A stretch of DNA of 64,000 nt from Nakaseomyces glabratus (GCF_010111755.1 NC_088961.1:372001-436000); one strand, 5' to 3'; positions 1 through 11,721 are shown, numbered from the stretch's first letter. A program made the numbers and translations. The notes: generated from the letters alone by a model not told the origin.

Positions 1-816
1 TCACAGGCCAGTGCACTCCAATTGGCATATGACCACTTACCAGGCAAAAACAGCCAACTATCACCTGTGGTTATTCTTCATGGTTTGTTCGGAAGTAAGC
101 TTAATAACAGGACGATTGGCAGAGGAATCAACAGCAATCTAGGCAGGGATGTATATTTAGTTGATCTACGTAACCATGGCAGCTCACCTCAATCGCCAAT
201 GCATGACTACCAGTCCATGAGACTTGACCTGGAAAAGTTTGTCGACGATCATAAGCTGGAAAACCCTATAGTCATGGGCCATTCAATGGGTGCTAAGGTC
301 GCTATGCAAGCATGCCTGTACAACCCAAAGAGATACAAGATGCTCATAAGCATAGAAAATGCACCAGTGAATGTGATGCCCAATGGTAAATTTGTTCAGT
401 ATATTGACCTGTTAGAGAGACAAGTGGGCCATCAAGTGACTTTGAAAACCGTGGAGGAGCGTCTATCCAAGCTAGAGAAGAATGAGCTGGTTTTGAAATT
501 CCTCATGACGATGCTGCGCCGTGACCGTGAAGGTGCAATCGAAAGCAAGTTACCGCTGGGAATACTCAGAGAAGCGATTGTCAAAGGCAAGATATCAGAG
601 TGGGATGTTAAGGACAGACGATACAATGGGCCCAGTTTATTCATACGAGGCACCGAATCTGCATACATCGCTGACGAGTACATAGTACCCATCTCTACAT
701 ACTTCCCTAACTTCGAATTAAGAGACGTAAAAGGTGGACACTGGATAAACGTCGAGAACTCCTCCGCGTGCATAGAATACATCTCTGAATTCATCGATAG
801 AAAGGAGGACATATAA
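1..816 (+). CDS. IMO32: Imo32-like mitochondrial alpha/beta hydrolase (5' end outside the window)
   Basis: The reading frame is open from base 1, so the N-terminus, including any mitochondrial presequence, lies to the left of the window; 271 codons are present of about 340 in S. cerevisiae Imo32. The protein is an alpha/beta hydrolase of the ABHD11 type. The oxyanion-side motif VVILHGLFGS is at bases 67-96. The nucleophile elbow GHSMGA has its Ser codon at 283-285, and the likely catalytic His is in GGHW (codon 739-741). In S. cerevisiae Imo32 is a mitochondrial protein processed by Oct1; its substrate is poorly defined. Position directly before the glucan synthase gene matches YGR031W-YGR032W, which supports the name. 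A GTG/TTG-type start inside the window is not credible for a yeast nuclear gene. Confidence 0.9.
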   Translation, partial: SQASALQLAYDHLPGKNSQLSPVVILHGLFGSKLNNRTIGRGINSNLGRDVYLVDLRNHGSSPQSPMHDYQSMRLDLEKFVDDHKLENPIVMGHSMGAKVAMQACLYNPKRYKMLISIENAPVNVMPNGKFVQYIDLLERQVGHQVTLKTVEERLSKLEKNELVLKFLMTMLRRDREGAIESKLPLGILREAIVKGKISEWDVKDRRYNGPSLFIRGTESAYIADEYIVPISTYFPNFELRDVKGGHWINVENSSACIEYISEFIDRKEDI

Positions 817-1265
817 TATATATAGCGATACGCGAAAAGAGACGCTGCTTTTACCACTAGTCACTACAGTTTATTAAACGCGTGCAATGAATGTACTGTA
901 AATATCATAAGCAGTGGAACAAGCCCACAAGTAGAAATATATTCCAGGTGATTTGGACTTAGACGCCTTCAGGTTTTCTTTGCCACTTCAAGGATTTAAT
1001 ACTACAATATCCGTAGATCATAGCCTCTTTTGGGCTCGGTGTTTGTCCTGTACCCAATGTGTGTATGGGGTTAGGGGTGTTACTATCTCTGTGGAACCTG
1101 AAGTATCGAGCTTCACACCATGGATGTGTATGACTCGAGCTGCCATACAGATATCGCAGAAGATAGGAAGGTCGTGCGGGAGGGAAAGGTCTGGATCAAT
1201 ATATTTTCCTAATTAGGAATGTTCGCTGAATAGCTAGCTCTCTTAAATGCTGGGTAACAAGATTG

Positions 1266-1275
1266 CTAAAAATAG
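1266..1275 (+). promoter_or_regulatory. Rlm1-type site
   Basis: CTAAAAATAG is an exact match to the Rlm1 (MADS-box, cell-wall-integrity pathway) consensus CTA(A/T)4TAG. It lies 1.8 kb before the FKS2 start. Induction of FKS2-type genes through Slt2 and Rlm1 is known in S. cerevisiae; use of this site is inferred. Confidence 0.45.
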
Positions 1276-1572
1276 GAGTTGGTTGTACGTGAAAAGCAGC
1301 AATTATTGCTTTTTCTCAATCTGTGTATCTCCCGTACCTAGTATCGAATTTCTGGATTACTCTTTTTCTTTCTGCTGTATGAAGAGAGTGGCGCAGCAAA
1401 CTCAGCATATTCTATGTAGTGCACCGATGTTCTGTTTACTTCCTCCATTCATCTCTTCGCCATCTATCCGTGCAAGGAGTATTCGCACTCAGTTTCTCCG
1501 GTACTGCTGTAACTCCAGCTCTGCTGACTATTTTGTTTTCTTTTGCAGGACTCGTAGATCCTGCTTAAGCTT

Positions 1573-1579
1573 CAGCCAC
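1573..1579 (-). promoter_or_regulatory. Possible Crz1/calcineurin-response core
   Basis: CAGCCAC on the top strand reads GTGGCTG on the other, the core of the calcineurin-dependent response element known in S. cerevisiae FKS2. It is only seven bases long and 1.5 kb from the start codon, so chance is possible. Confidence 0.3.
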
Positions 1580-2113
1580 CATCCCCTCTTTTTTTCCACT
1601 CTCTCTCTCTCACTTTCTTCTGTTGTTGCATCTGCCTCAAAGAAGCGACAACAATGCTTTGCCGTGCTAAGAAAAGGTAGCACATCGCAACATTTTGCTA
1701 CGCTCTTGGTTATTGTTTACGGAGCTAAGTGATGGGCTGTGCCACCCATAACTTTCCCTAACTTGCCTTCGTGATTTGTGTGGAGAAGAAAATATTGATA
1801 CTCATTTAAATGGTGTTTTGGTGTGAAGTTTTTCGTGAGTCGCCCTCCCTTTCCTCCGCTCATTCCTCTTTCGATTCCTATTCTCCGCCGGATTATCACT
1901 GGTATCGTGCCGACGGAACACACACAAACCACCGCACAAGCACAAAGTGAGGGTAGCCTTTGGACAGAAAAAAGCCAAAGGAGTCGTCTTTTGTCCCACT
2001 AAATGAAAGCAACTGAAGAGACATGATCTGTACTTATTCCCTTCCCCTGAAGTTATTGTGAATCCTTCCCACCTCCGTATATTTGTCCTTATCCCGTCTA
2101 AGTTACACCTTTG

Positions 2114-2129
2114 CCCCCTCCCCCCCCCC
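2114..2129 (+). repeat. C-rich homopolymer tract
   Basis: Five C, one T, then ten C. It lies about 970 bases before the FKS2 start and on its sense strand. Similar tracts recur before several other genes in this window. Confidence 0.9.
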
Positions 2130-2426
2130 ACAAACAGTACAAAGAACGATACGCACAGGCAATGGAGTATTGAAATTGAAAACTTGCTATGTATATCGAA
2201 AATATCTGATCCACAGAAAATGCTAGAGAGGAGTATAGCAAATCAAATGTTTCTTCGATTAATTGAGTGGGACAGACAAAAATGTCCATGTAACCGAAGC
2301 AGCTAGTCTATTTTGTCTCGCCCACTACCAACGCAGAAACAATCGCACAAATTGAAGACCAACAAATCCAATTTTGATAGAGTCCTTTTCTTTCAATTGA
2401 TAGAAACTACTGTACATACCAAGAAC

Positions 2427-2468
2427 ACAGACACTTACAGACACTTACAGACACTTACAGACACACAC
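2427..2468 (+). repeat. 10-bp tandem repeat in the FKS2 promoter
   Basis: Three exact copies of ACACTTACAG at 2431-2460, with partial copies on both sides. Confidence 0.9.
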
Positions 2469-3101
2469 GTAATTTATCTGCTATTTCAAGTTAGTTCCCT
2501 TCCCAAGTGCCACCAAAAAATAAAAACTTTTCTCCTTCAAAGAAAAAAAAAAATCGAGATGCCCTTCTCGGTTTTCGTGTCGACACTATAAATACCCATC
2601 AGTTTCTGATCTCTTCCGTCCCTCTCTGTTTTGGCGGCTCCAGACACACTCCCCTTTATCTTCCTAGCCGCCCATTCTCTTCTACCTTTATTTGGTCTCT
2701 TTTCTAACTTTGAGATCTGGGAACTAAGCGCCGAGGTTCCGTATTATCCGTTGAAAATTGTACGAGCCCTCACTAGACATTCACTTTGTACAAGAATTAA
2801 GGACATCATACAGCGGTAAACTTTTTACAACACTACAAGTCTTTTGTTCTTTCTTCTCATCGAAGAAAACAGGAATAGACACAAAAAAAAGAGAGTAAGT
2901 GTTTTAGATTTTCTTTTCATAAAATAAAGGAAGATTAAAACAAGCTGGGGAAAATAACTGCCTAACTTCCCACTTGTGCTGACAATTCGCTTAAGTTAAA
3001 GAACAAGGTATCAAGGATTTAGGAAGAAATTCTTTTACTATCCCAAGTCTCTATCAGCCAATAAAGGAATAAGAACAAGACAGAAAAAGAAAATTCCAAC
3101 C

Positions 3102-6100
3102 ATGTCTTACGATCAAGGTGGTAATGGCAATTGGCAGAACACCGATCCCAATGGTAACTATTACTACAATGGGGCCGAGAACAACGAATTCTATGATCAG
3201 GATTATGCTTCTCAACAACCAGAACAACAACAAGGTGGTGAAGGTTACTACGATGAGTACGGACAACCCAACTATAATTACATGAACGACCCACAGCAAG
3301 GTCAAATGCCACAACAACAACCTGGTGGTTATGAGAACGACGGCTACTACGACTCGTACTATAACAACCAGATGAACGCTGGTGTTGGCAATGGGTTGGG
3401 ACCTGACCAGACTAATTTTTCAGATTTTAGCAGCTACGGACCACCTCCATTTCAAAATAACCAAGCTAATTATACACCATCCCAACTAAGTTATAGCAAC
3501 AATGGGATGGGCAGCAACGGTATGAATATGTCTGGTTCGTCAACTCCAGTATACGGTAACTACGATCCGAACGCTATTGCGATGACATTACCAAACGACC
3601 CATACCCAGCTTGGACCGCTGATCCACAAAGTCCCGTTTCCATTGAACAAATCGAAGACGTCTTCATCGATCTAACCAACAAATTTGGTTTCCAAAGAGA
3701 CTCTATGAGAAACATCTTCGACCTGTTTATGACTTTATTGGACTCTAGAACATCCAGAATGTCTCCAGACCAAGCATTGCTATCTGTCCACGCTGATTAT
3801 ATTGGTGGTGACACTGCTAACTACAAGAAATGGTATTTCGCAGCTCAGCTTGATATGGATGATGAAGTTGGTTTCAGAAACATGAATTTGGGTAAGTTAT
3901 CAAGAAAAGCAAGGAAAGCTAAGAAGAAGAACAAAAAAGCAATGGAAGAGGCCAACCCTGAAGACGCTGCTGAAGTGCTTAATAAAATCGAAGGTGATAA
4001 CTCTCTTGAAGCTTCTGACTTCAGATGGAAGACTAAGATGAACATGCTAACTCCTATTGAAAGGGTTCGTCAAGTGGCCCTTTACATGTTAATCTGGGGT
4101 GAAGCTAACCAAGTTAGATTCACTTCTGAATGTCTATGTTTCATTTACAAATGTGCTTCTGACTACCTAGAATCACCATTATGCCAACAGAGAACAGAGC
4201 CAATCCCAGAAGGTGATTATCTAAATAGAGTCATCACTCCAATTTATCAATTTATCAGAAACCAGGTCTATGAAATTGTCGATGGACGTTATGTCAAACG
4301 TGAAAAGGACCATAACAAGATTATTGGTTATGATGATGTCAATCAACTGTTTTGGTACCCAGAAGGTATCACTAAGATTGTATTGGAAGATGGTACTAAA
4401 CTAACTGATATTCCAAGCGAGGAACGTTACTTAAGACTTGGGGAAGTGGCTTGGAACGATGTCTTCTTTAAGACATACAAGGAAACACGTACTTGGTTAC
4501 ATCTTGTGACCAATTTCAATCGTATTTGGATTATGCACGTTTCCGTCTACTGGATGTATGTTGCTTATAACTCTCCTACTTTCTACACTCACAACTATCA
4601 ACAACTGGTAAACAATCAACCTGTCCCTGCTTATAGATGGGCAAGTGCCGCCTTGGCTGGTACAGTGGCTAGTGCAATCCAGTTGTTTGCAACTGTTTGT
4701 GAATGGTGGTTCGTTCCAAGGAAATGGGCTGGTGCTCAACATTTATCTCGTAGGTTTTGGTTTTTATGTGGTATCCTAGGTGTTAATCTTGGTCCTTTAA
4801 TTTTTGTCTTTGCTTATGAAAAGGACACTGTTCAATCGAAGGCTGGTCATGCTGTAGCAGCTGTGACATTTTTCATTGCTGTGGCCACTGTTTTATTCTT
4901 CTCGATTATGCCATTAGGTGGTCTTTTCACCTCATATATGCAAAAATCAAGTAGAAGATATGTTGCTTCTCAGACTTTCACCGCATCTTTTGCCCCATTA
5001 CAAGGTTTGGATAGATGGTTATCTTATTTAGTTTGGGTTACAGTTTTTGCTGCCAAATACTCTGAATCGTACTTCTTCTTGATTTTGTCTCTAAGAGACC
5101 CTATCAGAATTTTATCAACTACTACCATGAGATGTACTGGTGAGTATTGGTGGGGTTCAAAGTTATGTAGACATCAATCGAAGATTGTTTTAGGTTTCAT
5201 GATTGCTACAGATTTCATTTTGTTCTTCCTTGATACTTATTTGTGGTACATTGTTGTCAACACTGTCTTCTCTGTTGGTAAATCCTTCTATCTAGGTATT
5301 TCCATCTTAACTCCTTGGAGAAATATCTTTACAAGATTACCAAAGAGAATTTACTCAAAGATTTTGGCCACAACTGATATGGAGATTAAATATAAACCAA
5401 AGGTTCTAATCTCTCAAATTTGGAATGCAATTATTATTTCCATGTACAGAGAACATTTACTTGCTATCGACCATGTTCAGAAACTGTTATACCATCAAGT
5501 TCCATCTGAAATTGAAGGTAAAAGAACTCTAAGAGCTCCAACGTTCTTTGTATCTCAGGATGATAACAATTTTGAAACTGAGTTTTTCCCAAGAAACTCT
5601 GAAGCTGAACGTCGTATCTCATTCTTTGCCCAATCATTGGCTACCCCAATGCCAGAACCATTACCAGTTGACAACATGCCAACTTTTACCGTCTTGACTC
5701 CACACTATTCTGAAAGAATATTGCTTTCTCTAAGAGAAATCATCAGAGAAGATGATCAATTTTCAAGAGTCACTCTATTAGAATATTTGAAACAATTGCA
5801 TCCTGTTGAATGGGAATGTTTTGTTAAGGATACCAAGATTCTGGCAGAAGAAACAGCCGCTTATGAAAATGAGGAGACTCAGGATCCAGAGAAATCTGAC
5901 GCTTTGAAAACTCAAATTGATGATCTTCCTTTCTACTGTATTGGTTTCAAGTCTGCTGCTCCAGAATACACTTTACGTACACGTATTTGGGCATCGTTGA
6001 GATCCCAAACCTTGTACCGTACTGTTTCTGGTTTTATGAACTACGCTAGAGCGATTAAATTGCTATACCGTGTCGAAAACCCAGAGATTGTTCAAATGTT

Positions 6101-8795
6101 TGGTGGCAATGCTGAAGGTCTTGAGAGAGAATTGGAGAAAATGGCTAGAAGAAAGTTTAAGTTTTTGGTTTCAATGCAAAGATTGGCTAAGTTTAAGCCA
6201 CATGAATTAGAAAATACTGAATTCTTGTTAAGAGCTTACCCTGATTTACAAATTGCTTACTTGGATGAAGAACCTCCTTTGAACGAGGGAGAAGAACCAA
6301 GAATTTATTCTGCCTTGATTGACGGTCACTGTGAAATGTTGGAAAACGGTCGGAGACGTCCAAAATTCAGAGTTCAATTATCTGGTAACCCTATTCTTGG
6401 TGATGGTAAATCTGATAATCAAAACCATGCTTTGATTTTCTACAGAGGTGAATACATTCAATTAATTGATGCTAACCAAGACAACTATTTGGAAGAATGT
6501 TTGAAGATTAGATCCGTTTTAGCCGAATTTGAGGAATTAAATGCCGAACCCGTCTACCCATACACTCCTGGTGTTAAATATGAAGACCAGAAGACTAATC
6601 ATCCAGTCGCAATTGTTGGTGCTAGAGAATATATTTTCTCCGAAAACTCTGGTGTGCTTGGTGATGTCGCCGCTGGTAAGGAACAGACTTTTGGTACATT
6701 GTTTGCTCGTACATTGGCTCAAATTGGTGGTAAACTGCATTATGGTCACCCGGATTTCATCAATGCTACGTTTATGACAACAAGAAGTGGTCTATCCAAG
6801 GCTCAAAAGGGTTTACATTTGAACGAAGATATTTACGCCGGTATGAATGCCCTATTACGTGGTGGTCGTATTAAGCACTGTGAATATTATCAATGTGGTA
6901 AAGGTAGAGATTTAGGTTTTGGTACAATTTTGAATTTCACAACTAAGATTGGTGCAGGTATGGGTGAACAAATGTTGTCCCGTGAGTACTACTATTTAGG
7001 TACACAATTGCCCGTAGACCGTTTCTTGACTTTCTACTATGCGCATCCTGGTTTCCATTTGAATAACTTGTTCATTCAATTGTCTTTGCAAATGTTTATG
7101 CTAACTTTGGTCAATTTGCATGCGCTTGCCCACGAATCCATTCTTTGTATTTACGATAGAAATAAGCCTAAGACTGATGTCTTGTATCCTATCGGTTGTT
7201 ACAACTTCTCACCAGCCATTGATTGGATCAGACGTTATACATTGTCCATTTTCATTGTTTTCTGGATTGCCTTTGTTCCTATTGTTGTTCAAGAGTTGAT
7301 TGAACGTGGTCTATGGAAGGCTACTCAAAGATTTTTCCGTCACATTCTATCTCTATCCCCAATGTTTGAAGTTTTTGCTGGTCAAATTTATTCTGCTGCT
7401 CTATTGAGTGACATGACTGTGGGTGGTGCTCGTTATATATCCACCGGTCGTGGTTTTGCAACATCCCGTATTCCATTCTCAATTTTATACTCCAGATTTG
7501 CCAGCTCTGCCATTTATATGGGGGCCAGATCTATGCTGATGTTATTATTCGGTACAGTGGCACATTGGCAAGCTCCATTACTATGGTTCTGGGCATCTCT
7601 ATCTGCTTTACTGTTCTCTCCATTCATATTTAATCCACATCAATTTTCCTGGGAAGATTTCTTCTTGGACTACAGAGACTATATTAGATGGTTATCAAGA
7701 GGTAACAATAAGTACCACAAAAATTCTTGGATTGGCTACGTAAGAATGGCAAGATCACGTATTACAGGTTTCAAACGTAAGTTGATTGGTGATGATTCTG
7801 AAAAGGCTGCAGGTGATGCTAACAGAGCTCATAGAACAAACTTAATACTAGCTGAATTGATTCCAACTGCAATTAATGCAGGTAGTTGTTTCATTGGTTT
7901 TACCTTCATTAACGCTCAAACCGGTGTTAAGGCCACCGATGATGACAGAGTCAACTCTGTTCTAAGAGTTGTCTTGTGTACACTTGGTCCAATCGCTGTT
8001 GATGTTGGTGTATTATTTTTCTGTTTGGGTATGTCCTGTTGTTCTGGTCCATTGTTTGGTATGTGCTGTAAGAAGACAGGTGCTGTTATGGCGGCGGTTG
8101 CACACGGTGTCTCAGTTGTGATTCATATTGGTTTCTTCATTGTAATGTGGGTTCTAGAAGGTTTTAACTTCACTAGAATGCTGGTTGGTGTTGCCACAGT
8201 TATCCAATGTCAAAGATTTATTTTCCAATTAATGACAATTTTACTATTGACCAGAGAATTCAAGAATGACCATGCTAACACGGCTTTCTGGACAGGTAAG
8301 TGGTATGGTTCTGGCTTTGGTTACATGGCTTGGACTCAACCAATGAGAGAATTGACTGCAAAGGTTATAGAGATGTCTGAATTTGCAGCTGATTTTGTTC
8401 TTGGTCATGTCATCTTATTTGCCCAATTCCCTGTGCTTTGTATTCCTGCCATTGATAAATTCCACTCAATCATGCTGTTCTGGTTGAAACCATCTCGTCA
8501 TATTCGCCCACCAATTTATTCATTAAAGCAATCCCGTTTAAGAAAGAGAATGGTGAAGAGATACTTGACTCTTTACATCATTATTTTCTTGGTGTTTGCA
8601 GGCGCCATTGTTGGCCCAGCTGTCGCCGCTAGCCATGTGCCACAGGATATTGGCCATACATTGACTGGCCCATTCCATAACATTGTTCAACCTAGAAACA
8701 AGAGTAACAATGATACTGGTTTGCAAATTTCGACATATAGTAATCATTACTACACACATACGCCATCTCTAAAGACCTGGTCCACTATAAAATAA
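3102..8795 (+). CDS. FKS2: 1,3-beta-D-glucan synthase catalytic subunit Fks2
   Basis: This 1897-residue plasma-membrane enzyme polymerises UDP-glucose into 1,3-beta-glucan, the main load-bearing cell-wall polymer, and is a target of echinocandins. Residues 1-165 are rich in Q, N, G and Y. The Fks1 N-terminal domain starts near residue 313. A first membrane cluster at about 470-740 contains hot spot 1 (FLILSLRDP, 659-667). A large cytosolic glucan synthase domain spans about 745-1310. Hot spot 2 (DWIRRYTL, 1374-1381) sits at the start of the second membrane cluster, which runs to the C-terminus. Both hot spots read as wild type. The length and numbering match C. glabrata Fks2, and the position between IMO32 and TIM21 matches GSC2/FKS2 (YGR032W) rather than FKS1. 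The start ATG follows an A-rich leader. Motifs upstream suggest cell-wall-stress control. Confidence 0.98.
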   Translation: MSYDQGGNGNWQNTDPNGNYYYNGAENNEFYDQDYASQQPEQQQGGEGYYDEYGQPNYNYMNDPQQGQMPQQQPGGYENDGYYDSYYNNQMNAGVGNGLGPDQTNFSDFSSYGPPPFQNNQANYTPSQLSYSNNGMGSNGMNMSGSSTPVYGNYDPNAIAMTLPNDPYPAWTADPQSPVSIEQIEDVFIDLTNKFGFQRDSMRNIFDLFMTLLDSRTSRMSPDQALLSVHADYIGGDTANYKKWYFAAQLDMDDEVGFRNMNLGKLSRKARKAKKKNKKAMEEANPEDAAEVLNKIEGDNSLEASDFRWKTKMNMLTPIERVRQVALYMLIWGEANQVRFTSECLCFIYKCASDYLESPLCQQRTEPIPEGDYLNRVITPIYQFIRNQVYEIVDGRYVKREKDHNKIIGYDDVNQLFWYPEGITKIVLEDGTKLTDIPSEERYLRLGEVAWNDVFFKTYKETRTWLHLVTNFNRIWIMHVSVYWMYVAYNSPTFYTHNYQQLVNNQPVPAYRWASAALAGTVASAIQLFATVCEWWFVPRKWAGAQHLSRRFWFLCGILGVNLGPLIFVFAYEKDTVQSKAGHAVAAVTFFIAVATVLFFSIMPLGGLFTSYMQKSSRRYVASQTFTASFAPLQGLDRWLSYLVWVTVFAAKYSESYFFLILSLRDPIRILSTTTMRCTGEYWWGSKLCRHQSKIVLGFMIATDFILFFLDTYLWYIVVNTVFSVGKSFYLGISILTPWRNIFTRLPKRIYSKILATTDMEIKYKPKVLISQIWNAIIISMYREHLLAIDHVQKLLYHQVPSEIEGKRTLRAPTFFVSQDDNNFETEFFPRNSEAERRISFFAQSLATPMPEPLPVDNMPTFTVLTPHYSERILLSLREIIREDDQFSRVTLLEYLKQLHPVEWECFVKDTKILAEETAAYENEETQDPEKSDALKTQIDDLPFYCIGFKSAAPEYTLRTRIWASLRSQTLYRTVSGFMNYARAIKLLYRVENPEIVQMFGGNAEGLERELEKMARRKFKFLVSMQRLAKFKPHELENTEFLLRAYPDLQIAYLDEEPPLNEGEEPRIYSALIDGHCEMLENGRRRPKFRVQLSGNPILGDGKSDNQNHALIFYRGEYIQLIDANQDNYLEECLKIRSVLAEFEELNAEPVYPYTPGVKYEDQKTNHPVAIVGAREYIFSENSGVLGDVAAGKEQTFGTLFARTLAQIGGKLHYGHPDFINATFMTTRSGLSKAQKGLHLNEDIYAGMNALLRGGRIKHCEYYQCGKGRDLGFGTILNFTTKIGAGMGEQMLSREYYYLGTQLPVDRFLTFYYAHPGFHLNNLFIQLSLQMFMLTLVNLHALAHESILCIYDRNKPKTDVLYPIGCYNFSPAIDWIRRYTLSIFIVFWIAFVPIVVQELIERGLWKATQRFFRHILSLSPMFEVFAGQIYSAALLSDMTVGGARYISTGRGFATSRIPFSILYSRFASSAIYMGARSMLMLLFGTVAHWQAPLLWFWASLSALLFSPFIFNPHQFSWEDFFLDYRDYIRWLSRGNNKYHKNSWIGYVRMARSRITGFKRKLIGDDSEKAAGDANRAHRTNLILAELIPTAINAGSCFIGFTFINAQTGVKATDDDRVNSVLRVVLCTLGPIAVDVGVLFFCLGMSCCSGPLFGMCCKKTGAVMAAVAHGVSVVIHIGFFIVMWVLEGFNFTRMLVGVATVIQCQRFIFQLMTILLLTREFKNDHANTAFWTGKWYGSGFGYMAWTQPMRELTAKVIEMSEFAADFVLGHVILFAQFPVLCIPAIDKFHSIMLFWLKPSRHIRPPIYSLKQSRLRKRMVKRYLTLYIIIFLVFAGAIVGPAVAASHVPQDIGHTLTGPFHNIVQPRNKSNNDTGLQISTYSNHYYTHTPSLKTWSTIK

Positions 8796-9368
8796 AGAGG
8801 CAATAGATAATCCCCTAATTGAGTATGATTTTCAAGAATTTTTCTAATTAGGAATTAGCATCATTACTCTTTCAACTATCATTTTATCCTTATAAATGTC
8901 AATCATTTATTTTATTTTTATCTATTTGTTTTAATTTGTTACGGAAAGAGACTATTTATTGCGATGGTAACAATAACAGTCTATATTTTTATCTTATATT
9001 TTTTTCTACTTTGACGTATATATATATTCAAAAAATAAATTCTATCATTAAAAAGTACATAGTATTCGATATGATAATTATGGTAAAGAAAGAAAACTCG
9101 AAGTGCAGATTCCAATTCAATATGATTCAAAAATGGTATATTCTTTACAGATTATGAGCTATATACATAAAGAAAATTACATGCAAAGTCAACAACAATA
9201 ATAGAAAATTAAATTATTAATCGAGCTGTCATGATAAGAATGTTGTAATGATTATTGTAAGTAACAAAATCACTTGTGTGTTGTCAAGTGCTTTAATCAA
9301 CAACTCTAATACTTTTTCCCCTTCAAAAACCCTTAAAGATACAATGACTAATAAGTGCCATTGACCAT
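8796..9368. other. Intergenic region between convergent FKS2 and TIM21
   Basis: AT-rich 3' flanks of two converging genes, with T-rich and TATA-like stretches that fit poly(A) signals. I see no gene here. Confidence 0.7.
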
Positions 9369-10043
9369 TTATTCTTTCCTTGATCCCCATGGGAAACCAA
9401 AAATCGATTTGGGTCTCACTACTTGCCGTAGTTTTGGCCTGATTATGTAAAATCTCTTCTCACCTGGAATATCAATATACATGCTAACAAAGTTTGGTTT
9501 GTAATTTTGCTCAGAATCCACTGCTTCGACATGAACTAGACCTAGCTTTTTCTTACTTTCAAGGTGGAATCTCATGAAGTGATGGCATTTTCCATATTTG
9601 TCAATCTTTTGGGTCGATACAATAGGTCTATTTCTCGTCCATCTGTCGTTAGTGACCAATTCACCATATGCCTTTAACCTCTCCTTCTTGAAAGAAGAAT
9701 CGTTACATTGCAACAGTTTCCTAACTTCCTCGTTATCTTCAACAAGCGTAACAGCTCTATTGAACAACATTGTATCACCTGATGGCGAAAACAGTTCTGA
9801 CAAGATTAGATACAGCACAACACCTGAAACACCAACACCACCAACAACCAAAAGACTAGAGGCAGTGAAGCTAGTTAACGCCTTGAGTTTATGCCAGACA
9901 GGAATCTTCTTGTGTTCTGGTTTCTTCTCACCACTGGTCTTTCCCTTGGATTTGCCCTTAGACGAGTAGAATTGCACTCTTGGAATAGATGCAAGCGGTC
10001 TACTCCGCAACACCATTGGATGTGGCCTTATTGTTCTCAACAT
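9369..10043 (-). CDS. TIM21: Tim21, TIM23-complex subunit
   Basis: This 224-residue protein (about 239 in S. cerevisiae) is an inner-membrane subunit of the TIM23 presequence translocase; it contacts Tom22 on the intermembrane-space side and links the translocase to the respiratory chain. The N-terminus is Arg-rich and free of acidic residues, as in a presequence, with RVQFYSS near residue 22 as a likely processing region. A Lys-rich matrix stretch follows, then one membrane segment at about 57-82, then the conserved intermembrane-space domain to the C-terminus. It converges on FKS2, in the same order and strand as YGR033C. The only in-frame ATG before the presequence was taken as start. Confidence 0.93.
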   Translation of the reverse strand: MLRTIRPHPMVLRSRPLASIPRVQFYSSKGKSKGKTSGEKKPEHKKIPVWHKLKALTSFTASSLLVVGGVGVSGVVLYLILSELFSPSGDTMLFNRAVTLVEDNEEVRKLLQCNDSSFKKERLKAYGELVTNDRWTRNRPIVSTQKIDKYGKCHHFMRFHLESKKKLGLVHVEAVDSEQNYKPNFVSMYIDIPGEKRFYIIRPKLRQVVRPKSIFGFPWGSRKE

Positions 10044-10372
10044 GGCTCAAATTTCTAGTTGATTGTAATGAATAGCCTATTTGTCTCAAAATATATGTAT
10101 ACCCACCTACTGCAATGGATATCCTTTTGTCTAGAGATCGTCCTTGAACTATATCATCTGAATAAGCACTTTAATTGAATCATCCATCTTGGGCTTCTTT
10201 GCTTGTAACAAGCATGGTAGAGCTCACGCAGTAAGCAGAGCTTCGAGTCCATCGTGAACCCCGGACGAGTTACAAAGTAGTAACTGCATACGTTCACAAT
10301 CCAAATTTTTTTGATATTTGGGTTTCTCAGTAAGTTGATGCTGCATTTCTATTCGTTATTAGAATTATACAT

Positions 10373-10444
10373 GCCCTTTTAGTGCAATGGTTAGCATACA
10401 TTTTTCCGGTGGATGTGATCCGGGTTCGAGTCCCGGGAGGGGCT
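10373..10444 (+). tRNA. tRNA-Arg, anticodon CCG
   Basis: The 72 bases fold as a full cloverleaf. The acceptor stem is GCCCTTT with GAGGGGC (two G-U pairs). The D arm is GTGC with GCAT around an AATGGTTA loop. The anticodon arm is CATTT with GGATG around the loop TTCCGGT, which gives anticodon CCG. A four-base variable loop is followed by T arm CCGGG with CCCGG around TTCGAGT. The discriminator base is T and there is no intron. The A and B boxes are intact. It reads the rare Arg codon CGG, for which S. cerevisiae also has a single CCG tRNA. Confidence 0.93.
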
Positions 10445-10458
10445 ATACTTGTATTTTA

Positions 10459-10464
10459 TTTTTT
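10459..10464 (+). terminator. RNA polymerase III terminator of the tRNA gene
   Basis: A run of six T begins 15 bases after the last tRNA base, after a shorter T4 run; another T5 run follows at once. Confidence 0.75.
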
Positions 10465-10749
10465 GATATTTTTGCGCCGATAACAGTCAGTGGATTATAG
10501 AAGACTATATTGCACAATACAAAGCTATGTAATATACAAATTTCGTGACCAAGCGTATCATAATGCTATTGAATGCCTTTTTTTTTGTTCTATAATTATT
10601 GCTTTTGATCCATTAAAGCACAATGCTCCTATAAAGTTATAAATTTATATACGTTTTTTCGCGAAAGAGTAATAGGAAATAGCGTTATAGTTGAGGTACC
10701 ATTTATGCAAATTATTATTTTTTATTGCAGGGTTCTTTTTGTTATTGTC

Positions 10750-11454
10750 TTACTCTTTCTTTTGCGATTTCGATGATATAGTTTTCCAGAAACTCTCGTA
10801 TTCTTGCTTCAATGTAACTGGAGCCAAATTGAAGTTGTCCTTCATGTATAGTATCCTCGCAATAGGCCAACTTAGCAGCCAATTCCACAAACCGAGTGAT
10901 CTGATCACTCTAACCACTAGTAGGTATGCAGATCCGTTAAACAACCCCAGTGTAAAGCCGACGAGAACCTGCTCTACTGAATGATAGTGCAGATAAACTC
11001 TTGAGAAAGTTACACAAGCCGATAATACCACCAGGATTAGAAACAAAGACACGGCCTCGAAGCGAGATCTCTTTCTATTCGTGCTCAACGGTGCAACTAG
11101 CAAAGACAGCGTGAAATAGCTCAGTGTGAACCCCATGAACTGGGAGTGCGCTGAAGGCATACCGTAACCGGACCTGATAGAATTCTCCTGGAAAGAGTCA
11201 CCGACCCAATATGGTCTGTCTTGCTTGATGATGTTCTTTACTATATTGTTCATTATCTCATTGCACAATTGGCCCAGTGCGATGATGCAGGACTCCAGCT
11301 CTCTTGTAATGATGAACCAGGACAAGTAGAATGTCAGGATCAAGATCGGTAGTAGCGAGAAGTATGCGCTCAGAAACGACAAGACGTCGTCTGGATCATA
11401 CAGGATATACGTGTCATCGAACGGTATAATATTCCTATGAGTAGTAGCGTTCAT
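10750..11454 (-). CDS. CAX4: Dolichyl pyrophosphate phosphatase Cax4
   Basis: The 234-residue ER membrane enzyme removes a phosphate from dolichyl pyrophosphate on the lumenal side so that dolichol can be reused for N-glycosylation. It belongs to the PAP2 phosphatase superfamily and all three signature motifs are visible: K73-x6-R80-P81, P100-S-A-H103 and S151-R152-x5-H158. Four or more hydrophobic segments alternate with the motifs, and the C-terminus ends in a Lys-rich tail (SQKKE). Length is close to the S. cerevisiae protein (239). Order and strand match YGR036C, directly before ACB1. Confidence 0.95.
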   Translation of the reverse strand: MNATTHRNIIPFDDTYILYDPDDVLSFLSAYFSLLPILILTFYLSWFIITRELESCIIALGQLCNEIMNNIVKNIIKQDRPYWVGDSFQENSIRSGYGMPSAHSQFMGFTLSYFTLSLLVAPLSTNRKRSRFEAVSLFLILVVLSACVTFSRVYLHYHSVEQVLVGFTLGLFNGSAYLLVVRVIRSLGLWNWLLSWPIARILYMKDNFNLAPVTLKQEYESFWKTISSKSQKKE

Positions 11455-11721
11455 TCCCCTCCCTGGTGTGGTATCCTACATGGATTAGCTACAATTGTGT
11501 TCCAGGCCAGCAAGATACCTGTGAGTTAAATGCTTTTTCCATTATTTTACTTTTTTTTTTCACTTTTGAAACTTCATTTTCCCACCTGTTATGAAACGCT
11601 AGTGGGGACATAGCAATACGAAGAGAATGTAATTATTGTATGACTTTTTTTATTCATTCCATATAATTAGTTAGCAGTTATGTATTGGGCGTATATATAT
11701 CTGTTGTGATTTCGCTATGAT

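Larger units (their letters stand above)
817..3101. other. Long intergenic region, FKS2 promoter
   Basis: About 2.3 kb with no convincing gene. Open frames at 953-1216 and 1247-1732 are low-complexity, have no family I recognise and look like chance. The region holds an Rlm1-type site (1266-1275), a calcineurin-response-like core (1573-1579), a C-rich tract (2114-2129), a 10-bp tandem repeat (2427-2468) and pyrimidine-rich sequence at 2570-2700, which suggests the promoter core and leader of FKS2 lie in the last 600 bases. Confidence 0.7.
10044..10749. other. Intergenic region TIM21-CAX4 with a tRNA gene
   Basis: The ribosomal protein gene RPL26B and YGR035C occupy this position in S. cerevisiae; neither is seen here. 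The region holds the TIM21 promoter, a tRNA-Arg gene and the AT-rich 3' flank of CAX4. Confidence 0.7.

Noticed and set aside
1247..1732. 161-codon open frame upstream of FKS2
   Set aside because: Serine/Cys/Phe-rich low-complexity translation of pyrimidine-rich DNA, no family resemblance, and inside a promoter region with regulatory motifs.
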